Below, in pieces: positions 52,593 to 59,808 of a stretch of 64,000 bases of DNA (position 1 is the stretch's first letter; each line of letters begins with the position of its first letter). The notes below the pieces were generated by a model. It was not told the DNA's origin. It did not search any database and worked only from the letters and a program-made list of their open reading frames with translations. A program made the position numbers and the translations under genes. Source of the stretch: UBA1444 sp964601085 (GTDB lineage Bacteria; Bacillota; Negativicutes; UBA1444); contig CAZRLN010000002.1 of the NCBI GenBank assembly GCA_964601085.1, forward strand, positions 81,103-145,102, in the 5' to 3' direction.

Positions 52593-53312
52593 TCAGCTAG
52601 CCGCCCGTTCCCCCAGATACGCTTCCATAACGCGAGGATCATGGCGAATTTTGTCGGCCTTTCCATGCAGCACAATTTTTCCGGTTTCCATGACATAGGC
52701 ATAATCGGCGATTTTTAAAGCCTGACGAACATTTTGTTCCACCAGCAGGATCGTTGTCCCGCTCTGGCTGATTTCCCGGATGACTTGAAAAATATCGGCG
52801 ACAACCAGGGGCGCAAGGCCCATGGACGGTTCGTCCAACAACAGCAGTTTGGGGCGGGATAGCAACGCCCGTCCAATGGCCAGCATTTGCTGCTGCCCAC
52901 CGGACAATGTCCCGCCCAGTTGATTCTTTCGTTCTTCCAGGATCGGGAAGCGTTCAAAAATATGTTGAATATCTTGCGCCACTTCTTTATCGCGACGTTG
53001 ATAGGCGCCCATCTCCAAATTTTCCATGACAGTCATTCGGGCCAGGATATTTCGTCCCTCGGGAACCAACGCGATTCCATGCCGGACTACGTCGTGGACC
53101 GGCATTTTTTTCAGCGATTTCCCCAAGAAATGAATGTCGCCGGACTCCAATGGCAATAGTCCCATGATGGCTTTCATAGTTGTGGTTTTCCCGGCGCCGT
53201 TGGCGCCAATCAGGGATACGACCGAGCCGGCCGGCACGTCCAAATCAACGCACTTCAACGCCGTGATGTTGCCATAGCCGGCGATAATCTGGCGCAGTTC
53301 CAGCATGTTCAT
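52593..53312 (-). CDS. livF: branched-chain amino acid ABC transporter, ATP-binding protein LivF
   Basis: A 239-residue ABC ATPase: Walker A GANGAGKTTTMKAI, signature LSGGQQQMLAI, Walker B LLLLDEPSMGLAPL and the conserved His switch region. LivF pairs with LivG beneath LivH/LivM. ATG 53312 overlaps the livG stop by ATGA. Confidence 0.95.
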   Translation of the reverse strand: MNMLELRQIIAGYGNITALKCVDLDVPAGSVVSLIGANGAGKTTTMKAIMGLLPLESGDIHFLGKSLKKMPVHDVVRHGIALVPEGRNILARMTVMENLEMGAYQRRDKEVAQDIQHIFERFPILEERKNQLGGTLSGGQQQMLAIGRALLSRPKLLLLDEPSMGLAPLVVADIFQVIREISQSGTTILLVEQNVRQALKIADYAYVMETGKIVLHGKADKIRHDPRVMEAYLGERAAS

Positions 53313-54073
53313 TCTTCCTCCTTCCCCAAATAGGCTTCGATCACTTCCGGATTGTTCTGAACTTCCTGCGGCGATCCTTCGGCAATTTTCCGACCGAAAT
53401 TCAAAATAACCAGCCGTTCGCAAACATTCATCACCAAATGCATGTCATGTTCGATCAGTACGACCGATTTTTTCATCGACTGGATTTTTTTGATCAGCAA
53501 CCGCAATTCTTCCGTTTCCGTTTCATTCATACCCGCTGTCGGTTCATCCAATAGCAAAAGATCCGGATCCGTTGACAACGCCCGGGCAATTTCCAATCGC
53601 CGCTGTTTGCCATAGGGAAGTGAACCGGCTACGGTATCTTTTTCCTCGCCGATTCCCACCATTTCCATCAATTCCGCCGATTTTTCCCGGATGTCTCTTT
53701 CTTCGCCGCGTTGTTTCGCGGTGCGCCAAAGACCTTGCCATAATCCGGCCTTGCTTCGGCAATGGGCGCCAACCATCACATTTTCCAAAGCGGACATATG
53801 CCCAAACAAACGAATATTTTGGAAGGTCCGGGAAATCCCCAATTCCGTGACTTTATGCGGTCGCAGGCCGACAACCGGCTGATCACGGAAATCTATCTTC
53901 CCTGAACTAGGGGCAAAAACGCCGGTGATCAGATTGAACAGCGTGGTTTTTCCGGCGCCATTGGGTCCGATCACGCCAAGAATTTCACCGGGTTGTACTC
54001 CAAAACTTACTTCGGACAAGGCGGCCAACCCGCCAAAGTTTTTGCTGACTTTTTCAAGCGACAACATCATCAT
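53309..54073 (-). CDS. livG: branched-chain amino acid ABC transporter, ATP-binding protein LivG
   Basis: A 254-residue ABC ATPase with Walker A GPNGAGKTTLFNLITG, a divergent signature (LPYGKQRRLEIARAL) and Walker B LLLLDEPTAGMNETE, typical of LivG. The start has three consecutive ATG codons at 54073, 54070 and 54067 behind GGAGG; any may be used. It overlaps livM by about 20 nt. Confidence 0.95.
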   Translation of the reverse strand: MMMLSLEKVSKNFGGLAALSEVSFGVQPGEILGVIGPNGAGKTTLFNLITGVFAPSSGKIDFRDQPVVGLRPHKVTELGISRTFQNIRLFGHMSALENVMVGAHCRSKAGLWQGLWRTAKQRGEERDIREKSAELMEMVGIGEEKDTVAGSLPYGKQRRLEIARALSTDPDLLLLDEPTAGMNETETEELRLLIKKIQSMKKSVVLIEHDMHLVMNVCERLVILNFGRKIAEGSPQEVQNNPEVIEAYLGKEEE

Positions 54074-55043
54074 GTTTCCTCCCCGCCACATCGACCGGTT
54101 TGACGGACTCACCCCAGCGCAAGCGCCGTTTCCAGTTTTGTAATGTAGTTTCATCCAATAATCCCTGTGGCCGGAATGTCATCATGACAACCAGGATTGT
54201 TCCGTAAATCATTTCGCGATAGATGGCGGCGGAACGCAGGACTTCCGGCAGGGAAGTCAGTATTATCGAACCGAGTAGCGGCCCCCAGACCACATTACTG
54301 CCGCCTAGTACGGCGAAAAGCAAAATTTCTACGGCCCGGTGATACGCGAAATCTTTGGGACCAATATAAAAGGTCAGGTGAGCCGATAATCCACCGGCAA
54401 TTCCTGCAACAAAAGCGCCAAGAAAAAACGCCAGCAATTTATATTTCGTCGTGTCGATCCCTGACACTTCCGCCGCGTGCTCATCCGCCTTAATAGCAGC
54501 AAATGCCCGACCGATCCGGGAATTGCCCAAGCGTAGCGTAAAAAATACCAAAAAGGCCAAAATTGACAATAAGAGCAGGATTACCGCAATGTTGCCAAGC
54601 TGCTGCAAAGTTAGGCCAAACAGGCCACTGCCAACCCCAAATCCGGCAAGCAGCTTGCCGAACATCACGCCGATCGAAGGAATTCCGGACAGTCCAAGCG
54701 CCCCGTTGGTGATTTTAAGGTTTAGTATGACAACACGCACCACTTCCCCAAATCCCAGGGTCGCAATCGCCAGATAAATTCCCTGTAGACGGGTTGTCGG
54801 CAAACCGATCACAAGCGCGGTAAAACAGGCGGCCAGTCCGCCGAGCGGAATCGAAGCAAAAATCGGTAATCCGGCCTTAAGCGTCAGCAGTGCCGACGCA
54901 TAAGCCCCGATGCTCATGAATCCGGCATTCCCCAAGGACAGTTGACCGGTGGACAAGGTCAGGTAAATGCTGATCCCAAGAATTGCGTTGATGATAATAA
55001 ACATCGTCAGTTGCTGATAATACTGATTTAACAAAAAATCCAT
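54054..55043 (-). CDS. livM: branched-chain amino acid ABC transporter, permease LivM
   Basis: A 329-residue permease of about nine hydrophobic helices with LSLGNAGFMSIGAYASALL near the N-terminus and IGRAFAAIKADEHAAEVSGIDT, the cytoplasmic coupling loop, typical of LivM. It forms the membrane channel with LivH. It follows livH by 3 nt and overlaps livG. Confidence 0.94.
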   Translation of the reverse strand: MDFLLNQYYQQLTMFIIINAILGISIYLTLSTGQLSLGNAGFMSIGAYASALLTLKAGLPIFASIPLGGLAACFTALVIGLPTTRLQGIYLAIATLGFGEVVRVVILNLKITNGALGLSGIPSIGVMFGKLLAGFGVGSGLFGLTLQQLGNIAVILLLLSILAFLVFFTLRLGNSRIGRAFAAIKADEHAAEVSGIDTTKYKLLAFFLGAFVAGIAGGLSAHLTFYIGPKDFAYHRAVEILLFAVLGGSNVVWGPLLGSIILTSLPEVLRSAAIYREMIYGTILVVMMTFRPQGLLDETTLQNWKRRLRWGESVKPVDVAGRKHDDVVA

Positions 55044-55046
55044 CGG

Positions 55047-55928
55047 TTACCGGCCTCCTTGTGCGCCTTGACTGCCAAACAGCCCTTGCGGACGTAAAAA
55101 CAACAGAAAAATAATCAAGCCAAACGCAACTGCGTCGCGGTAGGACGAAGCGCCGTAAGCAACTGTGAATACTTCGGCCACGCCCAAAATGAGTCCGCCA
55201 ACCATGGCGCCCGTAATGTTTCCAAGCCCGCCAAGAATCAGTACAGCCAATCCCTTGAATCCCATCGTAACACCCATGGTAGGCTCGACGGCGTTGAACG
55301 CCAACCCGACCAGTACGCCGGCGACTGCTCCAAGTCCGGAAGCCAGCATGACGGTCAAAACAATGATCTTGCCGGTGTTTATTCCCATCAGGCCAGCCGT
55401 TTCGATACTTTCCGCTGTAGTCCGAATTGACTTGCCGACACGGGTTTTCGCCAGCCAGAAACGAAGCGTCAGCATCAAACCAAAAGAAATCGCCAGAATA
55501 ACGATTTGAACGAAGGAAATCTTAAATATTCCCAAATCCAATAAGCCGCCGCCGAATACCGGCGGAAAGGCTTGCGCCTGTGGTCCGAAAATTCTCAGGG
55601 CCGCATTTTCCAGGAAGATCGCAACACCAATCGTACTGATGAGTGGCGCCAGATGGGAGGAGGCTCGGCGCCGTAGAGGACGCAGAGCCAGCTTCTCCAT
55701 CAAAAATCCCAACAGAGCACCGGTAGCCATAGCCCCGGCCATGGCGAGGAAAATATTAACGTTGAATTTTGTTACCAGCACCAGACCGGCAAAGGCGCCG
55801 AACATAAAGATTTCGCCATGCGCCATGTTGACAATGTTCAATACACCGAAGATCAGTGTATAACCCAGAGCAATCAATGCATACGTACTGCCGAGAGTAA
55901 AACCGTTGACTACTTGTTGCCAAAACAT
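55047..55928 (-). CDS. livH: branched-chain amino acid ABC transporter, permease LivH
   Basis: A 293-residue permease: VVNGFTLGSTYALIALGYT at the N-terminus, NMAHGEIFMFGAF, and the coupling loop TRVGKSIRTTAESIETAGLMGI. GGAGG lies 8 nt before ATG 55928; a GTG at 55937 is too close to that site. It is followed by livM after 3 nt. Confidence 0.95.
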   Translation of the reverse strand: MFWQQVVNGFTLGSTYALIALGYTLIFGVLNIVNMAHGEIFMFGAFAGLVLVTKFNVNIFLAMAGAMATGALLGFLMEKLALRPLRRRASSHLAPLISTIGVAIFLENAALRIFGPQAQAFPPVFGGGLLDLGIFKISFVQIVILAISFGLMLTLRFWLAKTRVGKSIRTTAESIETAGLMGINTGKIIVLTVMLASGLGAVAGVLVGLAFNAVEPTMGVTMGFKGLAVLILGGLGNITGAMVGGLILGVAEVFTVAYGASSYRDAVAFGLIIFLLFLRPQGLFGSQGAQGGR

Positions 55929-55965
55929 TTTCCTCACCTCCTCGATCCTATCCTAATGGAAAAAA

Positions 55966-57123
55966 CTATTTTAATTCCGCAAATTGCCCCTCTTTTACAA
56001 TCAGGACCGTAACGTCCATCGCCGGATTCCGTTTGGAATCAAACGCAAATTTTCCGGTCACGCCGGGGAAATCCTTGATGGTCGCCAGACTGTCGCGCAG
56101 TTTTTTCCGGTCATTGACGGATCCGGATTTCTCCAGGGCGACCGCCATAATTTTCAATGCGTCATAGGCTTGCGCCGCAAACTGGTCCGGATCTTTCTTG
56201 TACCTTTCTTTATAGGCTGCAACGAATTTTTTCACGTTCGCGTCCTCTTTACCCGGGAACCATGGACTGGCCATGATCGCGCCATCAGCAGCCTTGCCTG
56301 CCGATTTGATGAACTGCGGGGAGTTGAAACCGTTATTGCCGACGATCGGGACATTGATGCCAAGTTCCCGGGCTTTTTTGGCAATCAATGCCGCTTCCTG
56401 ATACAGGGAAGCCACCATAATCGCATCCGGTTTCATTGTGGCGATTTTGGTCAGTTGGGCGGAAAAATCGGTATCTTTGTCGGCGAAAGTTTCCACTGTC
56501 AGTGTTTCGATTCCATTGTCCTTCAAGCTTTTTTCGAAGGTCTTGAACCCAGACACCGCCCAATCATTATTGTTGGAATACATGACCGCGACTTTTTTCA
56601 GATTGTACTTTTCTTTCGATTTCTTGACCGCGTGCGGAATGGCCAAGGATTCCGGCAACGCGTTACGGAAGATGAAGTCGCCGATTTCAGTGATTCCCTC
56701 GGCTGTCGTCGATGTTCCCATCACCGGCACGCCCGACTGGTTGGCTATCGGCCCCGCGGCGAACATTTCACCGCTCAGTGTCGGGCCAATGATAGCGACA
56801 ACATTATCTTTATGAATGAGTTTGTTGGCGGCATTGATCGCCTCGTTCTTTTCTCCCTTGGAATCTTCAAACGCCAACTCGATTTTCACCTTTCCCTGGG
56901 CGTTGATTTCATCCCGCGCCAGTTCCAGTCCTTGGCGGATCGCTTCGCCATAAGCGGCGCCACCGCCGCTGAGATAGGCAATCACGCCGATCTTGGCGCT
57001 GCCTGCCGTATTGGCGCCGCCGCTTGGAGCGGGTTTATCCGTTCCGCCGCATCCGGTCAGCCCTGCCGTCATCATAGCTACCAAACACACAACCACCCAT
57101 TTCCTCATTCCGTTTCTCATCAT
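55966..57123 (-). CDS. livJ: branched-chain amino acid ABC transporter, substrate-binding lipoprotein
   Basis: A 385-residue periplasmic-type binding protein with a lipoprotein signal (hydrophobic core and L-T-G-C-G lipobox about 24 residues in), then AKIGVIAYLSGGGAAYGEA, IIGPTLSGEMFAAGP and VPVMGTSTTAEGITE, the family 5 binding fold. It captures leucine, isoleucine or valine for LivHMGF. ATG 57123 or 57120 follows GCGGGGG. Expression is controlled by the T-box leader directly upstream. Confidence 0.94.
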   Translation of the reverse strand: MMRNGMRKWVVVCLVAMMTAGLTGCGGTDKPAPSGGANTAGSAKIGVIAYLSGGGAAYGEAIRQGLELARDEINAQGKVKIELAFEDSKGEKNEAINAANKLIHKDNVVAIIGPTLSGEMFAAGPIANQSGVPVMGTSTTAEGITEIGDFIFRNALPESLAIPHAVKKSKEKYNLKKVAVMYSNNNDWAVSGFKTFEKSLKDNGIETLTVETFADKDTDFSAQLTKIATMKPDAIMVASLYQEAALIAKKARELGINVPIVGNNGFNSPQFIKSAGKAADGAIMASPWFPGKEDANVKKFVAAYKERYKKDPDQFAAQAYDALKIMAVALEKSGSVNDRKKLRDSLATIKDFPGVTGKFAFDSKRNPAMDVTVLIVKEGQFAELK

Positions 57124-57198
57124 TTTCCCCCGCCTTATCATAAATTTTGGTTTCGGTATTTTCTTTCGCTCTATCCTCACGGTTGATTCTTGATATTC

Positions 57199-57480
57199 AA
57201 AAGCCCCTATCGACATGACATTAGATGTCGATAGGGGCGAATCAACGCGGTACCACCCTACTTTTGGCTCGTTTTGCCGGAAATAATTCCGGCTCCGGAT
57301 AACGGCCGGGGCCGCCGGACCCTACTTGTCGCCACTGACAAGGTCGGAACCGGAGTTCCTGGGTGAGCTCACTTGCGGGTTCGTACCGGTTCACAGCGAC
57401 CACCGGCTCTCTGAAACAGAAACCCCACAAGTTTATCCCAATCATTACGGATCACGCTATTAGATTCAAACTGTCCAGAA
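57199..57480 (-). promoter_or_regulatory. T-box riboswitch, leucine type, before livJHMGF
   Basis: Minus strand carries, in order, the stem I apical part (CAGAGAGCCGGTGG, GTGAACCGGT), a specifier region GTGAGCTCACCC with the Leu codon CTC at 57367-57365, the T-box AGGGTGGTACCGCG at 57259-57246, and a terminator with a perfect 14-bp stem (57203-57216 with 57225-57238) followed by TTTT. Uncharged tRNA-Leu would stabilise the antiterminator and switch the importer on. The specifier call rests on the usual pattern of leucine T-boxes. The stem I 5' boundary is approximate. Confidence 0.95.
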
Positions 57481-57549
57481 ATGCGCACCAAAGTTTACAA
57501 CGATGTAGAATTTCGGTTCGATAAATTGTTTGTTTGTAAGTTTGTATAC

Positions 57550-57578
57550 ATTATCCCAGTACGGATTGGATTTGTCAA
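57550..57578 (-). promoter_or_regulatory. liv operon promoter
   Basis: Minus strand TTGACA, 17 nt, GATAAT, a near-consensus sigma-A promoter that gives a leader of about 420 nt holding the T-box. The stretch 57124-57732, the only gap of over 300 nt, contains this promoter, the T-box leader and, on plus, the upstream region of the next gene, where no clear promoter is seen. Confidence 0.85.
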
Positions 57579-57732
57579 TCATCAAATTACAGTTTCCGTA
57601 ATTAATTTTGTTGTTTATTCCCCGAACGTTGCCGATATTACGATGAGAAGGATTTTTCAGGGATTGCTGGAATTTAACAATTATTATCATCGTCAATTCA
57701 TTATTTAGGTATCAGATTCAAGGAGGCGCGCC

Positions 57733-59781
57733 ATGTCGGACAAAATCTCCGTTTCTCCTCAAGAAATCGCCCCGGGTGTATTTTGGGTGGGAGCCACCCA
57801 CCAAGCCGCGCCATTAAATTGCAATCCATATCTGCTGGTTGACGGGAACGAAGCGGTTTTGATCGACCCCGGATCCCCGCTGGATTTTCCGGAGGTTCTG
57901 AAAAGTGTTCAGAGCCTGGTTTCCCTTTCCCAAGTCAAATATATCGTTCTGCATCATCAGGATCCTGATTTCTGCGCCGCAACTCCACTTTTTGAAAAGG
58001 CCGGCTTCGCCGGGCGAGTGGTCACCCATTGGCGGGCTGCCCATCTTATCAAGTTCTATGGTGTCAGTTCCGCTTTCCATCTTGTCAATGAACACGACTG
58101 GGAACTAACTTTCGGCAATGGCAGGAAGCTGTTGTTCATCCCCACGCCCTACTTGCACTTTCCTGGCGCCATTGCAACCTATGATCCTTATTCCCGTGTT
58201 TTATTTTCCAGCGACCTATTTGGCGCTTTTGCCGATCATTGCCCTCTCTTTGCGGATGAATGGCCCGGGCAGAATTACCCGGAAGCCATGCAGAGCTTTC
58301 ATGAGCACTACATGCCGTCCAATGCCATCTTGCGGCCGGTGATGGAGAATCTCGCCCAATTTGACATTGCCTGCATTGCGCCCCAGCATGGTTCGGTGAT
58401 CCGGCAGGGAATCGCCGAGCATATCGGGATTCTGCGCGAATTGGAATGCGGATCATTTTTGAACCCCATTCGCCGCTCCCTGTCGTCCCTCGACGGGTAT
58501 ACCCGGTTGGTGAACCAGCTGTTGAAACGTCTTTACGCCAATTATCCCCGGGAATTGGTGGCGGAGATTCTGGCGACCGGCAACGTGACACTGAATCCGG
58601 CATCCGGTGAAATTGCCGATTTTAACTGTAGCGGCCACGAATTGTGGGATTTATGTCTCCAGTTGCTTTACGACCGATTGGGTTTTACGCCGCTATTTCT
58701 ATTGGAACCGTTGATCAAAAAACTGTCCGCCGAATATGCGATTGATCCGCCCTCCATATTTAAAGCCATGGTGCTGGACCTGGAAGAAAAAGCGTCTGTC
58801 CTTTCCCAAGAAAATCTGGCGTTGCAGGCGCAGACTGCCTATCTGACCGAACGTTTGGACTTGGCGGCGGAAAAACTGATGCGCTGCTCGGTGACCCATC
58901 TTAGAAACGAACAGGTATTTTCTAAATATCTTGCGGATACCTGTCAATCTTTCACAGAATCGAATCGGTCCGGAACGCTACTATTCATCGGCGTCGACAA
59001 CATGGCAAAGATTAATCTGAATTACGGCAACGTCGTCGGTGACGAGATATTGCAGACGATGTCCTTACTGATCGATGAAAGCATTGGCAACAGTCATGTT
59101 CTGTTCAAACTGGATGGCCCCATATTTGCTTGCCACCTGCCGGAAACAGAAATACCGCAGGCCCTGCCGTTGGCGGAAAAAATACGGTACCGGATTGAAC
59201 AAACGGAACGGCTGATCGAGCGCATTACCGTATCCATCGCCGTATTTTCATTGCACGACTTCTTCGGCAACGACTTTCAGGACTGCAATTCCTTTGCAGA
59301 CGCCGTTTCATCGGCCGGAAAATCGCGGCTGCTTTGGGCGCGCCAACAAGGCGGCAATCAAGTCTTACAGGCCAACAACCAAGTCCCCGTTCCCATGTTG
59401 GGAAAGATCGTCGTTGTCGATACGGACGAAATTCATCTGGAAGTGCTGGGCACATTGCTGCGGGACGCGCAATATTCGGTGTTTACCGCCCGGGATGGCG
59501 ACGAGGCCTATGAACTGATTGACCGGGAATTGCCGGATTTGATCATTTCCGAAGTCATATTGCCGAAAACAGACGGATTTTTGTTGCGTCAACGTCTGCG
59601 CATGGATTCCGGGCTGCGGGATATCCCATTTATTCTGGTTTCGTTTCAAAAAAACGAGGAAACGATCCGTCGGGCATACGCCCTGGATATTGGCCACTAT
59701 TTGCAAAAACCATACATCATGACGGAAATGATCGAGCTGGTTCACCTACTGTTTCGTCAACGCTCCGTAAAACTTCAATAA
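57733..59781 (+). CDS. three-domain signalling protein: flavodiiron-like MBL fold, GGDEF-like domain, receiver domain
   Basis: A 682-residue protein. Residues about 1-240 are a metallo-beta-lactamase fold of the FprA/ODP type, with His74, His142, Asp161 and His219 at almost the spacing of flavodiiron proteins and HHQDPD replacing the usual H-x-E-x-D-H. A helical linker with a coiled coil (about 340-390) leads to a GGDEF-like domain (about 410-545) in which the catalytic motif reads L-D-G-P-I. The C-terminus (557-682) is a receiver domain with Glu607 at the phosphorylation site and Thr564 in the acidic pocket, but Ser637 and Lys659 kept. The layout suggests oxygen or redox sensing without catalysis. 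AGGAGG precedes ATG; a glycosyltransferase gene follows after 27 nt. Confidence 0.82.
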   Translation: MSDKISVSPQEIAPGVFWVGATHQAAPLNCNPYLLVDGNEAVLIDPGSPLDFPEVLKSVQSLVSLSQVKYIVLHHQDPDFCAATPLFEKAGFAGRVVTHWRAAHLIKFYGVSSAFHLVNEHDWELTFGNGRKLLFIPTPYLHFPGAIATYDPYSRVLFSSDLFGAFADHCPLFADEWPGQNYPEAMQSFHEHYMPSNAILRPVMENLAQFDIACIAPQHGSVIRQGIAEHIGILRELECGSFLNPIRRSLSSLDGYTRLVNQLLKRLYANYPRELVAEILATGNVTLNPASGEIADFNCSGHELWDLCLQLLYDRLGFTPLFLLEPLIKKLSAEYAIDPPSIFKAMVLDLEEKASVLSQENLALQAQTAYLTERLDLAAEKLMRCSVTHLRNEQVFSKYLADTCQSFTESNRSGTLLFIGVDNMAKINLNYGNVVGDEILQTMSLLIDESIGNSHVLFKLDGPIFACHLPETEIPQALPLAEKIRYRIEQTERLIERITVSIAVFSLHDFFGNDFQDCNSFADAVSSAGKSRLLWARQQGGNQVLQANNQVPVPMLGKIVVVDTDEIHLEVLGTLLRDAQYSVFTARDGDEAYELIDRELPDLIISEVILPKTDGFLLRQRLRMDSGLRDIPFILVSFQKNEETIRRAYALDIGHYLQKPYIMTEMIELVHLLFRQRSVKLQ

Positions 59782-59808
59782 TCAAATCAACACAACAGGA
59801 GACGAGTT

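Noticed and set aside
55984..57186. Plus-strand open frame of 400 codons opposite livJ
   Set aside because: It mirrors livJ codon by codon, shows no recognisable motif, and would run against the liv promoter and T-box.
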